Shown: one piece after another, positions 24,822 through 32,487 of the stretch
Position numbering within the stretch: position 1 is the first letter of the stretch
Layout of the letters: every line of letters begins with the position of its first letter
NCBI RefSeq assembly: GCF_040654195.1
Contig: NZ_JBFAHM010000009.1
Location: 344,120-408,119, forward strand
From: Hamadaea sp013361475
GTDB lineage: Bacteria; Actinomycetota; Actinomycetes; Mycobacteriales; Micromonosporaceae
Direction of reading: 5' to 3'
Length of the DNA: 64,000 nucleotides
Translations under genes and position numbers: made by a program
The notes under the pieces: model-generated
Seen by the model: the letters and a program-made list of their open reading frames with translations, nothing else
What the model was told of the DNA's origin: nothing
The model's database searches: none

Positions 24822-26046
24822 CGGGAGCCTGGCGCGGGCGTGGGATGGACGGCCGGCGGAACCGCCGCCGATCGCGGCCCTTGGGCCGGGTCAGCAGCGC
24901 GCCGACCACCGAGATGACGGTCAGCAGCAGGACGACGACGGCGATCTCCGGCCGCGGCGTCCCACTCGCCGTGGTGTTCGGCTCGGTGAGGAAGTCGTAC
25001 CAGACGAGGATCGACTGGATCAGGGTGATCGCCGTGAAGACGAAGATCAGCCGGTTACGCCGCTCGTCCCGGTCGTTGAAGATGCGTTCGCGGTGCAGGC
25101 TGAACAGGTCGCGCAGGGCGGCCGTCCGCTCCTCCAGCGTCTCGGCCTCGGCGGTGGTGCTCCACGCCTGGGCGGCGGCCTGGCGTACGCGCAGTCGTCC
25201 GGTGGTCAGGTAGCGGCCCTCCTGCCCCAGCAGCAGGTTGCGCATCGTGACGTCCTCGGTGAGCGACAGGACGTCGACGTATTGGGAGTCCACAGTGATC
25301 AGGCTGTGCTCGTCGGCCTGGCTGAGCCCGACGAGGTGGTCGGCGATGTGCCGCTTGGCCTCGTCCACCACGATCCATTCCTGGGTGGCCACCATCAGGC
25401 CCTCGACCACCTCGTGCACCAGGCCCGGCCGGCCCATGGTGTGCACGTTGGTCATGCCGAGGCCGACGTGGACCGTCGCGCCATGCGCCAGTTCCACCGG
25501 TACGCCGTACCAGCGGGCGTTGGGGAACTCGACGCCGGGCGGGGCGTCGACGCACAGCCGGTGCCACCACAGCAGCGTGCCGCTGTCCATCGCCGACGGC
25601 GGCAGCGGCCGCAGCAGCGACGGCTCGACGACCTCGGCGATCCGGGCGCTCCACTGCGAGATCATCGGCTCGACCAGCCGGGTGACCGGATCCTCGTACT
25701 GCTTGAACCGGTCGCAGTCCTCCGGGACGTCGAGGTCGAGCGAGATGTCGTCGGGCAGGTCCAGTTCGATGACCACGAAGGCGATGGCCAGGCTGCTCAC
25801 GTAGAGCCGGACCGGTGTGCCCTGGACCTGGGTGGCGCCCGAGAAGACCATCGTCTCCATCCGCTGGTACACCGACCCGACCACGTCGAAGAAGAGGTCG
25901 GCGTCGTCGACCGCGGCGTCCGACTGGAACTCGGTGAGGCCGCTGCGCAGCATGTCGGCCAGATGCTCGCGGCCGCCCGGCTTCATCAGCGCGCCCAGCG
26001 AGAAGCGTACGGGCAACAGGAAAGTCCCGATCTCGACGATGCGCAA
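24784..26046 (-). CDS. Conserved protein with two C-terminal transmembrane helices
   Basis: About 420 aa from a TTG at 26046 that has GGGGAGG nearby; the frame extends to 26157 without a better start. Large soluble N-terminal part (~340 residues) without a recognised domain, then two hydrophobic helices near residues 350-370 and 380-398 and a basic Arg/Pro-rich tail. The layout recalls CorA-like or DUF-type membrane proteins but no metal-transport motif is present. It is last in an operon behind a methyltransferase (25-base gap) and the c-di-GMP enzyme. Function unknown. Confidence 0.65.
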   Translation of the reverse strand: MRIVEIGTFLLPVRFSLGALMKPGGREHLADMLRSGLTEFQSDAAVDDADLFFDVVGSVYQRMETMVFSGATQVQGTPVRLYVSSLAIAFVVIELDLPDDISLDLDVPEDCDRFKQYEDPVTRLVEPMISQWSARIAEVVEPSLLRPLPPSAMDSGTLLWWHRLCVDAPPGVEFPNARWYGVPVELAHGATVHVGLGMTNVHTMGRPGLVHEVVEGLMVATQEWIVVDEAKRHIADHLVGLSQADEHSLITVDSQYVDVLSLTEDVTMRNLLLGQEGRYLTTGRLRVRQAAAQAWSTTAEAETLEERTAALRDLFSLHRERIFNDRDERRNRLIFVFTAITLIQSILVWYDFLTEPNTTASGTPRPEIAVVVLLLTVISVVGALLTRPKGRDRRRFRRPSIPRPRQAPVSAPRRTPHDVD

Positions 26047-26071
26047 CGCGCGCCCCTCCCCAGGTGCGTGG

Positions 26072-26713
26072 TCAGCGGATGCGGACGGCCAGGATCCAGT
26101 CGCCGTGACCGGCGTGTCCCGCTTCGGCCGTCCAATCGGGACCGAGCATATCCGCAACCCGATCGGGCGGTAGATACAGCGGGGTGCCCGGCCCGAAGGA
26201 GGTGCACCACAGCAGCTGGCCGCCGACGCCGAGGATCCGGTCGAACTCCCGGAAGTCCGGTACGCCGTTCAGACTGACCAGGAGCGGCACCGACCCGTCC
26301 CGGAACGGCATCCGGCGCACGTCGGCCGCGACGTAGGTGACGTGCTCCAGCGCGGGCGCGCCCGACAGCATGGAGACGTTGACGTCGGTGGCCACGACCG
26401 GCGGCCCGACCCGGGCGAGCAGCTCGGTCGCCTGGCCGGTCCCGCAGCCGATCTCGACGATCCAGCCGGCCGGGCGGGCGTGCTGCAACCCGGCGGCCAC
26501 GCCGGCGGCGTACCAGGGCTGCTCCTGTGCCCACTCCGTCCACTCCGGAGCCATCTCGTCGTAGGTGACGGCCAGCTCCTCCCACGTCTTGTCGTCGTCG
26601 GGATCGGCGAGCACCCGTTCCAGCGCCAGGCGACTGCGATGGGTGGACGCGTTGAGCTCCGGCGGCGGCGCGTCAGGAATCTCCACGGGGTCGTACCACA
26701 GCTGCACGGGCAT
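26072..26713 (-). CDS. Class I SAM-dependent methyltransferase
   Basis: 213 aa. SAM-binding motif I is VEIGCGTGQATELL, followed by ATDVNVSML (motif post-I) and a YVAADVRRMPF acidic strand. The N-terminal ~85 residues are a helical lid. Substrate not predictable; the family includes small-molecule and quinone-type methyltransferases. ATG 26713 lies 14 bases after the stop of the GGDEF-EAL gene, so it belongs to that operon. The same frame stays open upstream inside the GGDEF-EAL gene, which is a shadow. Confidence 0.85.
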   Translation of the reverse strand: MPVQLWYDPVEIPDAPPPELNASTHRSRLALERVLADPDDDKTWEELAVTYDEMAPEWTEWAQEQPWYAAGVAAGLQHARPAGWIVEIGCGTGQATELLARVGPPVVATDVNVSMLSGAPALEHVTYVAADVRRMPFRDGSVPLLVSLNGVPDFREFDRILGVGGQLLWCTSFGPGTPLYLPPDRVADMLGPDWTAEAGHAGHGDWILAVRIR

Positions 26714-26727
26714 ACCGAGCAGCGTAC

Positions 26728-28827
26728 TCACATCACCGCAAGGAGGCGGTTGATGTGCTGGGGCGGGCCGGGAGCGCCGAAGTGCCAGCCTTGGGCGAGG
26801 TCGCAATCCAGCCCGGCCAGCAGCGACGCCTGCGCCGCGGTCTCGACCTCCTCGGCGGTGACCGTCAGCTTGAGGGTGTGCGCCAGACGGACGACCGTGG
26901 CGAGGATCTCGATGTCGGCCGCGCTCGGCCCGGCCGGCCGGCGCAACGCGGAGACGAACGGTCCGGCCAGCTTCAGCGCGTGGATCGGCAGGTTGCTCAG
27001 GTACGCCAGATTCGAGTATCCGGTGCCGAAGTCGTCGATCGCGATGCGTACGCCGAGGTCGGCGAGCCGGTGCAGGACCGCCAGCGGTTCGCCCTTGGTC
27101 GCCATCAGCGCGCTCTCGGTCAGTTCCAGTTGCAGCGCGCCGGGATCCATGCCGGTCTCGTCGAGGATCCGGCGCAGGTCGTCCACCAGGCCCGGTTCGG
27201 CGACCTGACGCGGCGACAGGTTGACGCTGATCAGCGGCTGCCAGTCCGGATGCTCCCGGCGCCACCGGTCTGCCTGCGCGCACGCCTCCCGCAGCACCCA
27301 GTGACCGAGCCGGACGATCAGCCCGCTCTGTTCGGCCATCTCGACGAACCGGTCCGGGCCGAGCAGCCCATGCTCGGGGTGCTGCCAGCGGACCAGCGCC
27401 TCCACCCCGGCCGGTACGCCGTCGTTGAGGTCGACGAGCGGCTGGTAGTCGAGGAAGAACTGCTCGGCGTCCAGCGCGGCCGGCATCTGGGCGGACAGCC
27501 GATAGCGGCTGACGGCCTGCGCGTGCCGATGATGGTCGAACACGGCCGACCGGTCGCGTCCGTCGCTCTTGGCCCAGTAGAGGGTGGTGTCGGCGGCCTT
27601 CATCAGCTCCGCGGCGGTGGTCCCGGCGGCGCGGCGGTCGACGACGCCGACGCTGGCCGCCACGCTGAGCTTGTGCCCGCCGAGGACGACGGGTTCCCGC
27701 ACGACCGCCAGCGCCTGGTCGGCGAGGCGGACGAGGTCGGCCTCCCCGGGCGACTCCTCGACGAGGAGCACGAACTCGTCGCCGCCCATCCGCGCGACCA
27801 GCCGGCCCGGCCCGGACAGGCTGCCGTGCAACCGCTCGGCGACCGACCGCAGCAGCTCGTCGCCCGCGTCGTGGCCGAGCGTGTCGTTGATCATCTTGAA
27901 GCCGTCGAGGTCCAGATAACACACCCCGACGCGGGCGTCCGGGCGCGTGTCGGACAGGGCGGCGGCGAGCCGCTCGAAGAACACCGTGCGGTTGGGCAGG
28001 CCGGTCAGCGGATCATGGGTCGCCTGGTACGCCAGCTCGGTCAGCAGCCGATGCTGCTCGGTGATGTCCTGCACCATCCCGACGGCGAACCGGGGAGAGC
28101 CGTCCTGCGCCCGGATCAGCGAGACGGCCAGCTCCGTCCAGATCTCCTCGCCGTCGCGCCGGTAGTACGCCTTCTGCGTACGGAAGTGGTCGGAGTCGCC
28201 GCTGAACAGGTGGGCCAGATCGGTCCAGACCGCCGGATCGTCGGACGGATGGGCGAAGTCGCTCGCCGACAACTGCCGCAACTCGTCGATGCTGTACCCG
28301 AGCATCTCCGACAGCGACTGGTTGACCTCCATGATCCGGCCGCGCAGGTCGCCGATCCCGATGCCGATCGCGGCGTCGGCGAAGACCGCCTGGAAACGCG
28401 CCTCGCTTTCCCAGCGCGCCTGTTCAGCGGCCGCCCTCGCCTGCATCGACGCGATGTGGATGCGCTCCTGCTCGGCCAGGGTGCGTTCGCGCAGCGCTTC
28501 GGCGTACCCGCCGGCCAGCTCGGCCAGCACCCGGCGCAGCCGATCGTCCTTGTGCACACTCGCGGCGTACGCCGACAGCCGGTCGCCGAGCGCACGCAGC
28601 GTCCCGGTGATCGCCCCGACGTCGGTGAAGTGCGAGGAGACCAGGGCGGCGCCGATCGACCGGGCCGGGCCGAGGTCGTCGCCGGCCGCGTCGAGCAGGA
28701 CGAGGATCTCCTCCACCCGGCTGGTCAGCCGGGCCGCCAGGGCGGTCCGTCCGATCACGACATAGCTGGTCTCGGCGATGGCGTCGGTCCACGCCCCGGC
28801 GACCTCGGACGGATCCGGCGGTTCCAT
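26728..28827 (-). CDS. PAS-GGDEF-EAL cyclic-di-GMP enzyme
   Basis: 699 aa, no transmembrane segment. Helical N-terminal region (1-135), PAS domain (~140-255), GGDEF (~262-430, intact M-G-G-D-E-F near 345, no RxxD inhibitory I-site at the usual distance) and EAL (~440-695). The EAL domain keeps E-A-L, N-L-S-P, E-L-T-E-S, DDFGTGYS, the LK lysine and QG; AEGVET is AEEVET and the LKID motif is LKLAG. Both cyclase and phosphodiesterase activities are therefore possible. The same architecture occurs in Streptomyces RmdA-type proteins that act in development. It lies 18 bases after the DUF574 gene, within a four-gene operon. Confidence 0.93.
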   Translation of the reverse strand: MEPPDPSEVAGAWTDAIAETSYVVIGRTALAARLTSRVEEILVLLDAAGDDLGPARSIGAALVSSHFTDVGAITGTLRALGDRLSAYAASVHKDDRLRRVLAELAGGYAEALRERTLAEQERIHIASMQARAAAEQARWESEARFQAVFADAAIGIGIGDLRGRIMEVNQSLSEMLGYSIDELRQLSASDFAHPSDDPAVWTDLAHLFSGDSDHFRTQKAYYRRDGEEIWTELAVSLIRAQDGSPRFAVGMVQDITEQHRLLTELAYQATHDPLTGLPNRTVFFERLAAALSDTRPDARVGVCYLDLDGFKMINDTLGHDAGDELLRSVAERLHGSLSGPGRLVARMGGDEFVLLVEESPGEADLVRLADQALAVVREPVVLGGHKLSVAASVGVVDRRAAGTTAAELMKAADTTLYWAKSDGRDRSAVFDHHRHAQAVSRYRLSAQMPAALDAEQFFLDYQPLVDLNDGVPAGVEALVRWQHPEHGLLGPDRFVEMAEQSGLIVRLGHWVLREACAQADRWRREHPDWQPLISVNLSPRQVAEPGLVDDLRRILDETGMDPGALQLELTESALMATKGEPLAVLHRLADLGVRIAIDDFGTGYSNLAYLSNLPIHALKLAGPFVSALRRPAGPSAADIEILATVVRLAHTLKLTVTAEEVETAAQASLLAGLDCDLAQGWHFGAPGPPQHINRLLAVM

Positions 28828-28845
28828 GATCTGGCGCCCAGGCCG

Positions 28846-29652
28846 TCAGGAGACCCGGCCGACGCCCGCGAACCCGGGATACTCGTACGCCTCCGGCCCG
28901 AGCTCCTCCGGGGCGTCCGGCCGCCACAACGGCGTCTGCACGACGCCGGGGTCGACGAGGTCGAGGCTGCCGAACAAGGCCGCGATCTCCGGCTGCGACC
29001 GCATCGTGACCGGGCTGGCGGTCTTCTGATACAGGTTCGCCGCCTGACCGAGCTGTGCCGCCTGCCGGTCCGGGCTGGCGTGCGAGATCGCCACATGGCT
29101 GCCGGGCGCGAGCTGGCCGGCGATCCGCGCGATCAGCTCGATCGGCTGCTGCTCGTCCGGAACGAAGTGCAGCACCGCGATGAGCAGGACCGCGGTCGGC
29201 CGGGCCGGGTCGATCAGCGCCTTGACCCGCTCGTCGGCGAAGATCGTCTCCGGGTCCCGGAGGTCGGCGCCGATGACGGCGGTCCGATCGTTGTCCTCCA
29301 GGATCGCCTGGCCGTGCGCGACCGCCACCGGATCCCAGTCCACGTAGACCACGCGGGCCTTCGGGTCGAGGTCCTGCGCCACCTCGTGGACGTTGCCGAC
29401 GGTGGGAATGCCGGACCCGAGGTCGATGAACTGGTCGACGCCCTGCGCCGACAGCGCCCGCACGGCGCGCCGCAGGAACGCCCGGTTCTCCCGGGCCAGC
29501 TGCGGAACGTTGGGCATGGCCTGGAAGACCTGCTGGGCGAATTCGCGGTCGACGGCGAAGTTGTGCGAGCCGCCGAGATAGTAGTCGTAGACGCGGGCGA
29601 CACTCGGCCGGTCGAGGTCGAGATCGGCGGGGGCCCAGCGAGGACGTTCCAT
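28846..29652 (-). CDS. DUF574-type SAM-dependent methyltransferase
   Basis: 268 aa, the normal length of this actinobacterial family. Start ATG 29652 gives the family N-terminus with SVARVYDYYLGGSHNFAVDR. SAM motif is FIDLGSGIPTVGNVHEVA; then VVYVDWDPVAV and AVLHFVPD. The substrate of DUF574 proteins is mostly unknown; they are highly amplified in actinobacterial genomes and often sit near regulators. First gene of the c-di-GMP operon and divergent from the luciferase-like gene (105-base gap). Confidence 0.9.
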   Translation of the reverse strand: MERPRWAPADLDLDRPSVARVYDYYLGGSHNFAVDREFAQQVFQAMPNVPQLARENRAFLRRAVRALSAQGVDQFIDLGSGIPTVGNVHEVAQDLDPKARVVYVDWDPVAVAHGQAILEDNDRTAVIGADLRDPETIFADERVKALIDPARPTAVLLIAVLHFVPDEQQPIELIARIAGQLAPGSHVAISHASPDRQAAQLGQAANLYQKTASPVTMRSQPEIAALFGSLDLVDPGVVQTPLWRPDAPEELGPEAYEYPGFAGVGRVS

Positions 29653-29757
29653 GGGGCGATCTCCGACTGTCGGGAGGGGACGCGACGCGAGAAGCATATG
29701 CGGTATTCCTGCAAGTTGCACCCGGGCAGCGGACGGTCCCATCGTTACGGTGAGGGC

Positions 29758-30600
29758 ATGAAGATCTCCATCGGACTGCCCAATCCCGTCCCGGGAGTGT
29801 CCGGCCGCCTGCTCGTCGACTGGGCGCGCCGGGCCGAGGAACGCGGCTTCGCCGGGCTGGCCACGATCGACCGGATCGCGTACCCCAATCACGATTCGCT
29901 GACGACGCTGGCGGCGGCCGCCGGTGCGACCAGCCACATCGGACTGATGACGAACATCCTGCTGGCCCCGCTCTATCCGGCGCCGCTGCTCGCGAAGGTC
30001 GCGGCCAGCGTCGACCAGCTCTCCGGCGGCCGGCTCACGCTCGGCCTCGCCCCAGGTGGACGCCAGGACGACTACGAGCTGACCGGGGTGCCGTGGAACC
30101 GGCGCGGGCGCGTCTTCGACGACAGCCTCGCGTACCTGCGGAAAGCCTGGCAGGACGGCGCGGCCGTGCCGGTCCCGGTCCACGACCGGCGGGTGCCCGT
30201 CCTCATCGGCGGCACCAGCGACAAGGCCGTCGAACGCGTGATCGCCTGGGGTGACGGGTGGACCGCCGGCGGCGCGCGGCCCGACCAGGTCAAGCCCTTC
30301 AACCAGCGAGTACGCACAGCGTGGGCGGATGCCGGGCGCGCCGGTGAGCCCCGGCTGGCCACGCTGGCCTACTTCTCGCTCGGCGACGACGCCGAACAGG
30401 AGTCCCGGGAGTACCTGAGCCACTACTACGCCTTCACCGGGGACTTCGCGAAGATCATCGCCGACGGAGCCCTGCGTACGCCGGAGGCGATCCGCTCGGC
30501 GGTGGCCGCGTTCGAAGACGCGGGCTGCACCGAGCTGTACCTCGACCCGACCGCCGCCCGGCTGGATCAGGTCGACCGGCTCGCCGACCTCCTCCTTTAG
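29758..30600 (+). CDS. Luciferase-like (F420/FMN-type) oxidoreductase
   Basis: 280 aa TIM-barrel oxidoreductase of the bacterial luciferase family: MKISIGLPNP start, GFAGLATIDR, TSHIGLMTNILLAPLYPAPLLAKVAASVDQLSGGRLTLGL in short segments, and RVPVLIGGTSDKAVERVIAWGDGW. In actinobacteria such enzymes commonly use F420 or FMN; the cofactor cannot be told here. Start ATG 29758 has GAGGGC directly upstream. The frame is open far upstream but only as antisense to other genes. Its stop shares bases with that of the convergent next gene. Confidence 0.88.
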   Translation: MKISIGLPNPVPGVSGRLLVDWARRAEERGFAGLATIDRIAYPNHDSLTTLAAAAGATSHIGLMTNILLAPLYPAPLLAKVAASVDQLSGGRLTLGLAPGGRQDDYELTGVPWNRRGRVFDDSLAYLRKAWQDGAAVPVPVHDRRVPVLIGGTSDKAVERVIAWGDGWTAGGARPDQVKPFNQRVRTAWADAGRAGEPRLATLAYFSLGDDAEQESREYLSHYYAFTGDFAKIIADGALRTPEAIRSAVAAFEDAGCTELYLDPTAARLDQVDRLADLLL

Positions 30601-31928
30601 CGGGTCTGGTCGGCCGACTCGCGGTCGATGCCCATCGTCAGCAGATGCAACGCCAGCGCCCGCGCCTGTTCGCGGATCTCCGGCGCGGCGGTCGTCTCCC
30701 ACAGCCGGCCGCGCCGGGCCGAGCCCAACGCGAACAGTGCGGGCGCCCGATGACTCCGGCCGGACACCGTGCCGTGCTCGTCAACGGCCAGCCCCAGCTC
30801 GTGCGGCCCGGGTGCGGCCAACCCGTCCGCGACCAGCGATCGGACCAGCGGATCCCGATCGGTCAGCCGGCCCGGCCCGGTACAGTTGATCACCGCGGCG
30901 TACGCCTTCGTGTCGATGCCGCCGTGGCCCCGGATCACCGCCTCGATCCGGCCGTCCGGCAGCGGCCGCAGGCCGCACACCTCCCCCGCGCGGACCCGGA
31001 AACTCCTGTCCCGCCGCCGCGCCTGGATCGACGCGGCCACCTGCGGCGCCATCCGGTGCCGGTGCACCTCCCAATACCGCGCCACGTGCCGCAGGAAGCG
31101 CCGCTGCTCATGCTCCGGCAGGCGACGCCACATCCGGTCCCAGTGCGGTCGCAGTCCGTCCATCACACCGCGCCAATCCCCCGTGGTCGCGGCCTGAGCG
31201 CGTACCCAATGGAGAAGCGTGGCCACACTCGTGGCCGGCGGCGGCGCGACCTCCCGGCGGACCGACGGCGCGTGCGCCCGGGGCAACAGACCGTGGCGCG
31301 ACACCGCGGTAATCTCGCGGTCCGCGAGGCTCAGGGCCACGTCGACCGCGGTCAGGCCCGTCCCGATCAGCAGCACCGGGCCGTCGGCCACTCCCGCCAG
31401 CACGTCCTCCTGCCAGGGATCATGAATGTACGCCGAAAGCCGCCGGACGTCGTCGCCGGCCGCGATCGGGTGCCTGGGGGCCGGATTGCCGACCGCCAGC
31501 ACCACCGCGTCCGCTGTGAGCACGACACCATCGGTGAGCAGCACAGTCAGCCCAGCATGGGACGCCTCGAAAATGCGGCTGACGGTGCCCCGATGAACGG
31601 TGAGCTTCCCCGGAGCAACCTCGTCGACCGCACGCAACGCCTCGGTCAAGTAGTCGCCGTACCACCCCCGCGCGACGAAATCGCTCCCCTCGGTATGCGG
31701 ATCCCGGCGACGGCACCACTCCAGAAAGTCCTCGGGCCGATCCGGGTCGACGCTCATCGCCGAAACGGGCGAATTCAGCAGATGCCAACGCGCCGCCGTC
31801 GAGTACGCCACCCCACGGCCGGGCCGCGCCTGCGGGTCGACCATGATCACGGACCAACCCGTCCGGACCAGCTCCCGAGCAGCGACGACGCCACTGAACC
31901 CGCCTCCGACGACCACCGCTACGGCCAT
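30597..31928 (-). CDS. FAD/NAD(P)-binding oxidoreductase-like protein
   Basis: 443 aa. N-terminal Rossmann motif V-V-V-G-G-G-F-S-G-V-V-A, a second dinucleotide motif LLIGTGLTAVDVALSL (~185-200) and INCTGPG near the C-terminus. This matches the FAD-NAD(P)-binding family (NAD_binding_9) of amine hydroxylase-like proteins; no substrate is assigned. ATG 31928 has AAAGGGG six bases upstream. The stop (TAA on this strand) overlaps the TAG of the convergent luciferase-like gene in bases 30597-30600. Confidence 0.85.
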   Translation of the reverse strand: MAVAVVVGGGFSGVVAARELVRTGWSVIMVDPQARPGRGVAYSTAARWHLLNSPVSAMSVDPDRPEDFLEWCRRRDPHTEGSDFVARGWYGDYLTEALRAVDEVAPGKLTVHRGTVSRIFEASHAGLTVLLTDGVVLTADAVVLAVGNPAPRHPIAAGDDVRRLSAYIHDPWQEDVLAGVADGPVLLIGTGLTAVDVALSLADREITAVSRHGLLPRAHAPSVRREVAPPPATSVATLLHWVRAQAATTGDWRGVMDGLRPHWDRMWRRLPEHEQRRFLRHVARYWEVHRHRMAPQVAASIQARRRDRSFRVRAGEVCGLRPLPDGRIEAVIRGHGGIDTKAYAAVINCTGPGRLTDRDPLVRSLVADGLAAPGPHELGLAVDEHGTVSGRSHRAPALFALGSARRGRLWETTAAPEIREQARALALHLLTMGIDRESADQTR

Positions 31929-32194
31929 GACGCGCCCCTTTACCTACAATTCCTATCGACACCATAGGATATCCCCGGCCCTCGGCGCCACCCCCTCCCG
32001 CCGACCCCCTCCCGCCGATCATGAACTAACGGTCGTGCTCGACGGCGTGGCGGTGCCCGGAACACCATGATCGCTCCCCCAAGTTCGTGATCGACTCGGG
32101 GTGTCCATCCGGCCCGCCGAAACTCCGTGAGAGGCGACACGGGATACCGAGATGCGCGCGGCCCGCCGGATCAGGTACAGTCTGAACCCGTCCC

Positions 32195-32266
32195 GGGCGA
32201 TTAGCTCAGCGGGAGAGCGCTTCGTTCACACCGAAGAGGTCACTGGTTCGATCCCAGTATCGCCCA
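32195..32266 (+). tRNA. tRNA-Val (CAC anticodon)
   Basis: 72-base cloverleaf: acceptor GGGCGAT/ATCGCCC with discriminator A, D arm containing TAGCTCAGCGGGAGAGC, anticodon stem CTTCG/CGAAG with loop TTCACAC (anticodon CAC at 32227-32229), and T arm GGTTCGATCCC. CCA is not encoded beyond CCCACA. A TACAGT box ~14 bases upstream could be the -10. Confidence 0.97.
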
Positions 32267-32283
32267 CACATTGTTCCAGCTCA

Positions 32284-32317
32284 GAAGCCCTCCAGAGGAT
32301 CTTCCTCGGAGGGCTTC
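32284..32317. terminator. Hairpin after tRNA-Val
   Basis: Outer stem GAAGCCCTCC/GGAGGGCTTC with an inner GAGGA-tct-TCCTC stem, starting 18 bases after the tRNA. It fits a transcription terminator of the tRNA but has no U-run. A second version with compensatory substitutions lies at 37236-37269. Confidence 0.75.
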
Positions 32318-32487
32318 ACCGATATTTGGTGGGTCGAACAGTCCGCAAGACCGGAATAGAGGCCTGAATTTGCGGTGTCGGCTGACCCGACCCTTCCGTA
32401 TACGGCGAACCGCCGGGTGTGGTCGCGATCGCAACTACACCCGGCGGATCAGATTTCCTTACCGACGGTCCCGATGGGACGGTCGGC

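Noticed and set aside
26755..29757. Long + strand frame opposite the methyltransferase and GGDEF-EAL genes
   Set aside because: Antisense to genes with clear domains; only its last part from ATG 29758 is a real gene (luciferase-like).
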